Part shown: in pieces, positions 52,554-60,402 of the stretch
How positions within the stretch are numbered: position 1 is the stretch's first letter
Layout: every line of letters starts with the position of its first letter
From: Burkholderia catarinensis
Lineage (GTDB): Bacteria > Pseudomonadota > Gammaproteobacteria > Burkholderiales > Burkholderiaceae
Assembly (NCBI RefSeq): GCF_001883705.2
Contig: NZ_MDEQ02000026.1
Coordinates: 32,847-96,846, forward strand
Length of the DNA stretch: 64,000 nucleotides
Reading direction: 5' to 3'
Program-made: the position numbers and the translations under genes
Notes under the pieces: model-generated
The model's input: only the letters and a program-made list of their open reading frames with translations
What the model was told of the DNA's origin: nothing
The model's database searches: none

Positions 52554-54359
52554 TCAGTCGGCCAGCACCGCGTGGTCGGGCGCGCGGTGCGCTTCGGCCA
52601 GGCGCGTGACGAATTCGTCGACGAATACCTGCATGTTCGCGGTCACGTTCTTGTTGCGGATCAGCAGGTAGTTGTAGCCGAACAGCGCGGGAATCGCGAC
52701 GAACAGGCCCGTGACGGTGGCGAGCAGCGCGGCCGCGATACCCGGCGCGATCGCATTCACGTTCACGTCGCCGGCCGCCGCGATCGCGGCGAACGTGATC
52801 ATCACGCCGACCACCGTGCCGAGCAGCCCGAGGAACGGCCCGCCCGAGATCGCGATCGTCAGCAGCACCATCGATTTCGACAGCCGCTGGTTCTCGCGCA
52901 CGAGCGTCGCATCCATCGACGCGCGGATCGCCTCGATCGATTCGGACGTGATCACCGTGCGGCCGTTTCCGTCCACGCGGCTGTGGATTTCATGCACGCC
53001 GGCCTTGTACAGCCGGTACAGCGACGACTGGTACAGCCGGCGGCCGTCGGCGCTCGCTTCGTCGACATGCGCGAGACCGACCAGGTGACGCCCGGCCACT
53101 TCGCGAAAGCGCTGCACGAAATACAGGTTCGCCTTGTCGACGGTGCCGACGTAGCGCGCCTTCGTCCACATCACGACCCACGACACGAGCGCCATGCCGA
53201 GCAGGATCGCGATCACGACCCACGCGTCGACGGTCACCGACTGCACGATCACGCCGAAGTAGCCGAAGCCGAACCCCGACTGCTTCTCGTCGGCGCCGTA
53301 CGCGACGAGCTTCGATTCCGAGCCCTGCGCAAGCGCGTCGACAGCCAGCGCGGCCGGCGAGCGCGCGACCTTCGACAGGCGCAGTTCGTCGAGCGCGCCC
53401 GCATACGCGGCGAACCCGGCCGGCGCGCCGGCGGCGTCCGCGCCGATCGTCGCCGCGCCGTTCAGCGCGGGCAGCGTCGCCGCGACCTGCGCGGCCTGCT
53501 TGCCGTTCACGTAGACGGTCAGGTTCTTGCCGTCGGCCGTGACCGCGAGATAGGTCCACTGGTTCGCGGCGACCGGCGCGGCGGCCGGCGTGCGCACCGG
53601 CGCCGAACCATTGGCTGCGCCATCGACTTGCGCGAACGGCACGCCGTTGTCGAGGCCGATCAGCAATGCGTTCGCGCCGTCGCGGCGGCTGTACAGCAAC
53701 GTGTTCGGCGCCAGCGCCGACGGCTTCACCCACGCGCTGAACGTCAAGCTGCCGCCCGCGGCCAAGTTCAGCGACGGGCTCGCCGGCAGCGTCAGCGACC
53801 CCGTGCCGTCGAACCGCGCGCCCTTGCCGACGATGCCGTCCTCGACCGTGCGGAACGACGCGTTCTGCGCGTTGTTGCCGTATGCGGTCGCATCCTTCGG
53901 CGGCGCACCCGCCGCGCCGTTGAAGTGGTAGACGAGCGTGTAGTCGGCATCGAAGGTCTCGGCCGGCCTGCCGCCGTCCGGCGCCTTCTTGTTGCCGTAG
54001 TACATCCAGATCGACTCCGCGGCGCCGGCCGGCATCTTCGGAACGTCGACCCAGATCAGCGCGACGCCGAGCACCGGATCGTATTGCTCGACGTGGTAGT
54101 TCAGCGGCGTCTTGTCGTCGGCGGCGACGAAGCGGATGTCGGCGCCGTTGTCGGCCAGCCCGTCGAACTGGAAGTTGCCCGAGTGCAGGCGGATCAGCAG
54201 CGGCACGCGGCCGGCCGACTCCGCGAGGTTCGCGCCCTTCGCGCTCGCGTCGATCGTGATCGCCTTCCGGTACGACCAGTCGTTCTGCCACCATGCGTTC
54301 GCGATGCCGGGCAGCACGCCGAGCATCACCGCCAACAGGAAAAACAAGACTCGCTTCAC
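52554..54359 (-). CDS. DUF2341/LamG-ExbB fusion protein (MotA/TolQ/ExbB family)
   Basis: A 601-residue protein. Signal peptide 1-22 (MKRVLFFLLAVMLGVLPGIANA), a DUF2341-like region about 22-125 (WSYRKAITIDASAKGAN, LIRLHSGNFQFDGLADNGADIRF), a concanavalin/LamG-like region about 140-335, then the channel part: spans about 377-398, 497-526 and 538-566 with GGPFLGLLGTVVGVMITFAAI and GIAAALLATVTGLFVAIPALF, hallmark TolQ/ExbB sequences. Normal ExbB has no extracytoplasmic domain. The N-terminal part would face the periplasm and could bind carbohydrate. Partner genes exbD and tonB follow directly. Confidence 0.9.
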   Translation of the reverse strand: MKRVLFFLLAVMLGVLPGIANAWWQNDWSYRKAITIDASAKGANLAESAGRVPLLIRLHSGNFQFDGLADNGADIRFVAADDKTPLNYHVEQYDPVLGVALIWVDVPKMPAGAAESIWMYYGNKKAPDGGRPAETFDADYTLVYHFNGAAGAPPKDATAYGNNAQNASFRTVEDGIVGKGARFDGTGSLTLPASPSLNLAAGGSLTFSAWVKPSALAPNTLLYSRRDGANALLIGLDNGVPFAQVDGAANGSAPVRTPAAAPVAANQWTYLAVTADGKNLTVYVNGKQAAQVAATLPALNGAATIGADAAGAPAGFAAYAGALDELRLSKVARSPAALAVDALAQGSESKLVAYGADEKQSGFGFGYFGVIVQSVTVDAWVVIAILLGMALVSWVVMWTKARYVGTVDKANLYFVQRFREVAGRHLVGLAHVDEASADGRRLYQSSLYRLYKAGVHEIHSRVDGNGRTVITSESIEAIRASMDATLVRENQRLSKSMVLLTIAISGGPFLGLLGTVVGVMITFAAIAAAGDVNVNAIAPGIAAALLATVTGLFVAIPALFGYNYLLIRNKNVTANMQVFVDEFVTRLAEAHRAPDHAVLAD

Positions 54360-54427
54360 GATCCACTCCCCGAATGTGCGGGCGCCGCGTTCGTCGCATC
54401 GCCCCCGGCACGATCAAAAAAAATCCG

Positions 54428-56068
54428 TCAGAACCCCAGCCTTACGTAGAAATCGAACCGCGGGCTGTACTGCCGCGTATAGACGCCCGCCTTCAGCGGC
54501 CAACCGGCCTCGAAATCCGCGCTCGCGTACTTCATGATCTGCAGCCGTGTGCCGACGCCGACGCTCATCAGGTTGAAGCGCGACGTCTGCTCCGGCAGCG
54601 GGCTCAGCAGCCACAGGTGCGCCGCATCGAAGAACGCGTGGAAGCGCCACTCGTTCAGGCGGCTGCCGACCGCGCCGCCGAGCCACTTCGAGAGCGACGG
54701 GCTGCGCAGTTCGAGCGATGCGATCACGCCGCTGTCGGCCGTGTTCTCGGCCTGCATGTAGCCGCGCACGCTGTTCATCCCGCCCGCGGCGAACTGCTCG
54801 CTCGACACGAGCGGCGAGTTCGAGATCTGTGCGTTCACGTGCGCATTGGCCTGCATGTCGTTCGCGAAGCGCTGCGTGTGGTTGACGTCGAACTTGCCGT
54901 ACACGAAATCGGGCGTCGCGTTGTAGCGCTTGTTGTCCCATGCGCCCCAGTCGCTGCCGAGGCCGCGGATGTTGGTCGTCAGCGACGCGGAGAACGACGT
55001 CTGCGAGTTCTTCAGGCTGAGCTGGCCGTTGTACGAAAAGGTCACCGGCACGTAGGTCAGCGGCGCGGTGGAGGTCTGGCCCACCAGGCTCACGTTCTCG
55101 TCGTAATGCTTGCGGTCGATCTCGATGCTGACCGAATGCGCGTAGGTCTCGGTTGCCGGCAGCGCGTAGATCGCGGTGAAACCGTAGGTCGTGCCCTTGC
55201 CGAGCACGTTGGTGCCGCCGACCGACGCGACGTTGCTGTCCGAATGCACGACCGTCGCGAGGAAGCTCCAGCGCGAATCCTTGATCGGCGCGAGATACGA
55301 AAACGCGTAAACCCGGGCGTCGTTCGGATGCTGCGGCGCGATCACATACGTGCCGGAAATCACGTGGCCGAGCTGCCACAGATTCGAATAGCTGAGGCTC
55401 GCGCTCGTGCGCAGCGTGGAGGTGCCGGGGCTGTTGTCGTTGTTCAGTTCGAGCGTGCCGTGCAGCGGGCTGTGATCGTCGACCTTCAGGTCGACGTCCA
55501 CCGTCTGCGGCAACGCGCCCGGCTTGAGCACCGGGATCACCTGCCGGTCCGCCGAGCGGTTCAGGTCGGTGAGCTGCTGCTGCGCCTGGTTGAAATCGGG
55601 CACCCGGCCTTCGGCCAGCGCGGGCACCGCATCGCGGATGTTCTGCGGCGAGTTGTATTGCGCGCCGTCGACGCGCAAGCGCCCGACCTTCGCCTCGGTC
55701 ACCTGCAGCAGGATCACGCCGTTCTTCACCTGCTGCTGCGGCAGCTCGACGACGACCGACTGGTAGCCGCGGTCCTGGTACGCCTTCTGCAATGCGTCGC
55801 GCGCCGCGTTCACGTCGGCGAGCGTGCGGCCGGGCCCTTCGAACGGATACACGGCCTTCTCGATCTCGAGCGTCGGCAACGTCGTGTTGCCGCGCACCAC
55901 GAAGGCATTCACGTCGAACGACTGCGGTGCCGCCTTCGCGGCCGGCGCGGCTTCCTGCGCATGAATCCCCGGCGCGAGGCCCAGCCCTCCGACCAGCACG
56001 GCGCCGGCCAGGCATCGGCAATTCAGCCGCCATCGTTCGCGTGACTTGCGGTCTACTCTCGGCGGCAT
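54428..56068 (-). CDS. TpsB/FhaC-type outer-membrane transporter (ShlB/FhaC/HecB family)
   Basis: A 546-residue Omp85-superfamily protein: signal peptide to about residue 37, POTRA 1 (about 50-125: FDVNAFVVRGNTTLPTLEIEKAV), POTRA 2 (about 126-200: VGRLRVDGAQYNSPQNIRDA), and a 16-strand barrel with the L6-loop signature MNSVRGYMQAEN and C-terminal FYVRLGF. These transporters secrete a large beta-helical TpsA exoprotein; no such gene is visible here. GGGG ahead of the ATG fixes the start. It probably opens the envelope unit, 152 bp after the APS kinase gene. Confidence 0.92.
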   Translation of the reverse strand: MPPRVDRKSRERWRLNCRCLAGAVLVGGLGLAPGIHAQEAAPAAKAAPQSFDVNAFVVRGNTTLPTLEIEKAVYPFEGPGRTLADVNAARDALQKAYQDRGYQSVVVELPQQQVKNGVILLQVTEAKVGRLRVDGAQYNSPQNIRDAVPALAEGRVPDFNQAQQQLTDLNRSADRQVIPVLKPGALPQTVDVDLKVDDHSPLHGTLELNNDNSPGTSTLRTSASLSYSNLWQLGHVISGTYVIAPQHPNDARVYAFSYLAPIKDSRWSFLATVVHSDSNVASVGGTNVLGKGTTYGFTAIYALPATETYAHSVSIEIDRKHYDENVSLVGQTSTAPLTYVPVTFSYNGQLSLKNSQTSFSASLTTNIRGLGSDWGAWDNKRYNATPDFVYGKFDVNHTQRFANDMQANAHVNAQISNSPLVSSEQFAAGGMNSVRGYMQAENTADSGVIASLELRSPSLSKWLGGAVGSRLNEWRFHAFFDAAHLWLLSPLPEQTSRFNLMSVGVGTRLQIMKYASADFEAGWPLKAGVYTRQYSPRFDFYVRLGF

Positions 56069-56153
56069 GCGCCATTCCCCTTTGTTGTTCCGGATCGAAG
56101 CGTTGCGCATCGCGCCAGCCGTTCGCCCCGCTATCAAAACCCTGTTTCACTTT

Positions 56154-56174
56154 GATGACGATTTATTCGTCATC
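56154..56174. promoter_or_regulatory. Inverted repeat GATGACGA-TTTAT-TCGTCATC upstream of the TpsB-like gene
   Basis: Perfect 8-bp arms in the AT-rich gap between the APS kinase and TpsB-like genes, about 90 bp before the latter's ATG. No T-tract follows on the minus strand, so an operator is more likely than a terminator. Confidence 0.5.
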
Positions 56175-56220
56175 CTTAGCATAATTCGTGCAATACGATT
56201 TCCTTCCCATCGATTCGAAC

Positions 56221-56868
56221 TCAGTCGTATCGCACCGGCGCCGGTCGCGCATCCGCCCGGTCGCCGAACTGCACGCACGCGTATCGCATCAGCCTGTCGA
56301 CGCACGTCGCGAGCGACGCCCGGCCGGTATCGATCGCGAGATCGGCGTCGACCGGCGGCTCGTACGGCGCCGATACGCCGGTGAATTCCGCGAGCACGCC
56401 GCGCCGCGCCTTCGAGTACAGCCCTTTCGTGTCGCGCGCCTCGCAGCAGGCCAGCGACGTGCTTACATGAATCTCCCGAAACGCCTGCCCGACGATCGCC
56501 CGTGCCTCGTCGCGCATCGCCTGGAGCGGCGAAATGACCGCGACGATCGCGACGGCGCCGGATCCGCTCGCCAGCGCCGCGACTTCCGCGATGCGCCGAA
56601 CGTTCTCGAAACGATCGCGCACGGTGAAGCCGAGATCGCGATTCAGTCCCGCCCGCAACCGGTCGCCGTCCAGCACCATCGCATGCACGCGTCGCTCGCG
56701 AAGTCGCGCCGCCAGCGCATCGGCCAGCGTCGTCTTGCCCGCGCCCGACAGCCCCGTGAGCCACAGCACGCCGCCCGACCACGGCGACGACGCGCCGTGT
56801 GCCGCATGGGCCGCGTCTACCGATAAGGACGTACCGGCGCCGGAAAACCCGCAACGATCGATGCTCAT
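56221..56868 (-). CDS. cysC: Adenylylsulfate (APS) kinase
   Basis: A 215-residue kinase that phosphorylates APS to PAPS. P-loop GLSGAGKTT at residues 39-47; substrate-binding LDGDRLRAGLNRDLGF, RFENVRRIAEVAAL and GLYSKARRG are the CysC signatures. The FISPYR stretch reads VISPLQAM, a minor variation. There is no cysN/cysD or sulfotransferase next to it, so the PAPS may serve sulfation rather than assimilation. Coupled by a 4-bp overlap to the upstream TIGR03032-type gene. Confidence 0.9.
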   Translation of the reverse strand: MSIDRCGFSGAGTSLSVDAAHAAHGASSPWSGGVLWLTGLSGAGKTTLADALAARLRERRVHAMVLDGDRLRAGLNRDLGFTVRDRFENVRRIAEVAALASGSGAVAIVAVISPLQAMRDEARAIVGQAFREIHVSTSLACCEARDTKGLYSKARRGVLAEFTGVSAPYEPPVDADLAIDTGRASLATCVDRLMRYACVQFGDRADARPAPVRYD

Positions 56869-58028
56869 CGCGTCGATCCCCCGGTGTTCGCGGGCTCGTC
56901 GTCCTCGCGCGGACGCGTCTGCCAGAAGCCGCCCTGCATCGTCACGATCGACGGCGTCTCGGCCCATTGATGCGGGCTCAGGATTTCGGCGCGCCGTACG
57001 TTCGGCAGCACCTGCACGTCGAAGATTTCGTCGACGCCGTTGAAGAACTGCAGGATGCCGAGTACCTCGCCGCTGTTCGCATCGAGCGCGGCGACGCCCG
57101 CGACCAGCGCATCCGCTTCGCTTTCGATCGGCAGCCCTTGCGGCCCGCGCTTGTCGCGCAGCTTCGACAGGCCGACGAACAGCACGCCGCCGTATTCCGC
57201 GAGGCCGTGCGTAAAGCCCGGCAGCTTCGCGAGCACGCGCCGCGCGCCCGATTGCGGATCGATCTGCAGCACGTGGCCGCGGCCGCCTTCGAGCACGTGC
57301 AGACGCCCGCCGATCACGCGCGGCGAATGCGGCATCGACAGCCCCGATGCGACGATGCGCCCGGACGGCACTTCCATCACGATGCCGCCGTCGGCCATGC
57401 CGCGCCGCCAGCCGAACGGCGCATCGCTCATCCCGAGCGCGGTCGCGAACCGCACCTTGCCGTCGCTGAACGCCATCCCGTTCAGGTGGCAGCGGTCGTC
57501 CGGTTTCGTCTCCGTCACGAACGGCGGCTGCCAGATCGGCGTGAAGTTGAAATAGCCGTCGATCACGCTGATGCACGAATAGCGTGTGTTGACCGCGAGC
57601 AGGACATGCTTGTCGAACGCCATGTCGTGCAGGTCGAGATCGCCGGTGTAGTAGGACAGGCGCGGCACGAACATCGCGTCGTAGTGGTCGGGGCGGCCCG
57701 GATAGAGCGGCGCGAGCGTCGACACGTTCGCGAACACCATCAGCTCGTGCATCGTCGCGACCGCGAGCCGGTTGCCGGACACGGCCATCCCCATCGAGCG
57801 CGGCAGCAGGCATGCGGACAGCGTGGGCACGCCGCCGTCGACGCCGATCACGGCGACGCCGGACGGACGGCGACTGACGGCCACCGAGCACTTGAGCGCG
57901 TCGAGCACCTGTAGAAAGCGCCCGGTATCGCGCAGATTGATGACCGGCGACAACGCTTCCGCTTCCCGCGCCGATACGTCGTCCGGCACCGTGGCCGGCC
58001 GGGTTTCGTCGAACTGTTCCACTGTCAT
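56865..58028 (-). CDS. TIGR03032/DUF4915-type protein (beta-propeller-like)
   Basis: A 387-residue soluble protein with repeated short beta-rich segments (LAVATMHELMVFAN, HVLLAVNTRYSCISVIDG, KVRFATALGMSDA, RLHVLEGGRGHVLQIDP), consistent with a propeller, and the family-typical CLLPRSMGMAV, RPDHYDAMFVPRLSYYTGDLDLHDMAF and CHLNGMAFSDGKVRFATALG. Function unknown. It overlaps cysC by four bases, so the two are a functional pair. Confidence 0.8.
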   Translation of the reverse strand: MTVEQFDETRPATVPDDVSAREAEALSPVINLRDTGRFLQVLDALKCSVAVSRRPSGVAVIGVDGGVPTLSACLLPRSMGMAVSGNRLAVATMHELMVFANVSTLAPLYPGRPDHYDAMFVPRLSYYTGDLDLHDMAFDKHVLLAVNTRYSCISVIDGYFNFTPIWQPPFVTETKPDDRCHLNGMAFSDGKVRFATALGMSDAPFGWRRGMADGGIVMEVPSGRIVASGLSMPHSPRVIGGRLHVLEGGRGHVLQIDPQSGARRVLAKLPGFTHGLAEYGGVLFVGLSKLRDKRGPQGLPIESEADALVAGVAALDANSGEVLGILQFFNGVDEIFDVQVLPNVRRAEILSPHQWAETPSIVTMQGGFWQTRPREDDEPANTGGSTR

Positions 58029-58723
58029 GCACCTGTCGGCTTCATGCCGCCTGATGAGAAAAATGCGCATGCCCGCGTTCGCCCGCCCGCCGACACGACG
58101 CCTGCGCATCGGTCGCGAACGGGGCCGCGTGCGGCGCACCAAGTCGCAGCTCCCACCTACCTAGACGGAACGAAGCGCGCATTGCCGCAATGTTTTTTTG
58201 CGAGACGTCGACCGATCTGCCGCCACGGGCAACCGGCCGGTGCACGCGGCCCGCGGGTGCCCCGACCGGCGCACGGGCATGCCGTGCGACCAACGAGGCG
58301 CGGACTGCAATGCGCGCGCAGCCGCCCCTCGCGCGAAGCTCGCGAGACGCGGCGCATGACCTGACGTGGCCCCCGTTTCGTGTGCGTGTCGTCGCCCGGC
58401 CGGCCTCCGGCTCTTCAGCGGCCCGCACTTGCGCACGGGCTGCCGGCAAACGTGTCGCCGTCCTTGCCGGCCAACGCGCGAAAACGCAACGCGCCAGCGT
58501 ACGGCCCGACAATCCTCGGGTTTCAACCGGGAAGTTTTTGTGACATTCCGCTGAAGATATTCACGAAACACTCGCCAAGCCGGTACGGGACCGTTTACGC
58601 GTGCCGGATTCGCGACGCCGCAGCGCCGCACAGTGCCGGCCCGCACGAAATCCTGCGGCTTGCAGCCGCCCGATTCGTCCTAGCTATTGAGAACAGAAGA
58701 AACGCCAACGACAGGACGAACGA
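58029..58723. other. Long interval without a supported gene
   Basis: 695 bp between divergent genes. Several Arg-rich open frames are present in both strands, but none has a ribosome-binding site or recognisable protein character. It should contain promoters for the TIGR03032/cysC unit (left) and the membrane protein (right); I could not place them with confidence. Confidence 0.45.
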
Positions 58724-59287
58724 ATGTCATTCGCCACGATGCTCGTACGGTGGCTCGCCGGGCGGCTGTCCGGTGCCGCCACTGCCCCGGAGCGGCTGCT
58801 TCCGGCCGCCGCCCATGCCGCGCCGAGCCGCCCGCTGCGCTGGCGCGCGCCCTGGCTCGCGTGGCAACTGCTGTCATGGGCCTTGCTCACGCTGCTCGCG
58901 CCGCCGGTCTGGACGATCGGCACGCTGCTGCTGATCAATTCGACGAGCGACCAGCCGCTGTTCTGGGGGCTCGTGATGGCGATCGTGCCCGTCGCGAACG
59001 GGGTCGCGATCGTCGCGACGAACCAGCGGCACCACCGCATGCCGTTCACCCGGCGCCCGGCGGTCGCACTGCACACGTTCGCCATCGCGATGGCCGTCGG
59101 CTGCGCGCTGTTCGTGCTGCTGCTGTGGCGCTCGCACGCGATCGCCGGCCTCGTCGGCCCGCTCGCGGCCGACGGCATGCATCCCGCGTCGCTCGCGTTC
59201 TGGGTGGCGGGCCTCGCCGCGATGTTCGGCGTCACGTCATCGGCGCATGCGAGCATTGCGCACGCGTGGCTGGCGTTCGAGACCTGA
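58724..59287 (+). CDS. Integral membrane protein of unknown function
   Basis: A 187-residue protein with four predicted spans (about 45-75, 79-97, 114-135, 152-172) and short loops. The N-terminal 40 residues are Ala/Pro/Arg-rich and probably cytoplasmic. I do not recognise the family. It lies 32 bp upstream of gspK on the same strand. Confidence 0.7.
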   Translation: MSFATMLVRWLAGRLSGAATAPERLLPAAAHAAPSRPLRWRAPWLAWQLLSWALLTLLAPPVWTIGTLLLINSTSDQPLFWGLVMAIVPVANGVAIVATNQRHHRMPFTRRPAVALHTFAIAMAVGCALFVLLLWRSHAIAGLVGPLAADGMHPASLAFWVAGLAAMFGVTSSAHASIAHAWLAFET

Positions 59288-59319
59288 GCGCGCCGCGCCG
59301 ACACTGCGGGGGCACGCGG

Positions 59320-60315
59320 ATGCATCGAAACGGAACCGGATGGACGGCACGCGCGCGGCGCGAACGCGGAATCGCGATCGTAACGGTGCTGCTCGTCGTC
59401 GCACTGGCGGCCACGCTCGCGGCCAGCGTGCTGTGGCGCCAGCAGGTCGCAACCCGCGACGTCGAGAACCAGCGGCTCGCGACGCAGACGATGTGGGTCG
59501 AGCGCGCCGCCGTCGAATGGGCGCGTGCGACGCTGCGCGCGCAGAGCGCGACGTCGAACGTCACGTTCGCCGGCCAGACCTGGTCGTCGCCGGTCGCCGA
59601 CGTGCAGCTCTCGGACCTGCTGCCGCCCGAGGCCGCGGCGGTCAATGCCGAGCTGTCGCGCGCGTCGATCTCGGGCAGCGTCGAGGATGCGCAGGCGCGC
59701 TTCAACCTGCAGAATCTGGTGTCGCGCGTCGCGCCCGGCAAGCCGTGGCAGGCCAACGGCGAAGGCGTGCTCGCGTACCGGCGGCTGCTCGGCGAGCTGT
59801 CGCTCGATCCCGCGCTCGCGCAGCAGACGGCCGACACCATGCTGCGCTCGCTGCGCGATTCGAACGGCCCCGGCGGCTGGCCGCTGCAGCTCGTGTCCGT
59901 CGACGATCTCGCCCGCATTCCCGGCTACGACGCGCATGCGATCGAAACGCTCGCGCCGTTCGTGACGGTCCTGCCCGACCTGACGACCGTCAACGCGAAC
60001 ACCGCGGCCGAGCCCGTCCTCATCGCCGCGATTCCGACGCTGTCGAAGAGTCAGGCAAAGCGCCTCGTCGACCGGCGCGCCACCGCGTATTTCGTCAGCA
60101 CCGGCGACATCGCCGAGTACCTGCTGCCCGCGCAGGGCGGCAACCCGACGCTGCCGGACGGCTCGGCCGTCGGCGTGAACAGCGGTTATTTCATCGTGCA
60201 CTGCCGCGTGCATTCGGCGCGGATCAACGCGCGCATCGACACGCTGATCGCGCGCTACGGCAGCGGCAATTTCGCGTGGACGTCGGTGATCTGGGTGCGG
60301 CGGCTTACGAGCTGA
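59320..60315 (+). CDS. gspK: Type II secretion minor pseudopilin GspK (orphan)
   Basis: A 331-residue GspK. The prepilin signal is RERGIAIVTVLLVVALAATLAASV: cleavage after Gly leaves the GspK-type Ile-Ala start and an Ile residue at the +5 region rather than the Glu5 of major pseudopilins. The T2SK domains follow, with SVDDLARIPGYDAHAIETLAPFVTVLPDLTTVNANTA and SQAKRLVDRRATAYFVSTGDIAEYL, helix-hairpin-helix-like repeats. GspK caps the pseudopilus tip. No other gsp genes are in the window. GGGGG is 10 bases ahead of the ATG. Confidence 0.88.
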   Translation: MHRNGTGWTARARRERGIAIVTVLLVVALAATLAASVLWRQQVATRDVENQRLATQTMWVERAAVEWARATLRAQSATSNVTFAGQTWSSPVADVQLSDLLPPEAAAVNAELSRASISGSVEDAQARFNLQNLVSRVAPGKPWQANGEGVLAYRRLLGELSLDPALAQQTADTMLRSLRDSNGPGGWPLQLVSVDDLARIPGYDAHAIETLAPFVTVLPDLTTVNANTAAEPVLIAAIPTLSKSQAKRLVDRRATAYFVSTGDIAEYLLPAQGGNPTLPDGSAVGVNSGYFIVHCRVHSARINARIDTLIARYGSGNFAWTSVIWVRRLTS

Positions 60316-60402
60316 AGCCGGAAGCGGCGTGTGCCCGCGTGGCGAGTCGCATCACGGGCCGGCAACGCGCGGTCATCGGCCCGCATTCCGGATCAGCGCC
60401 CG

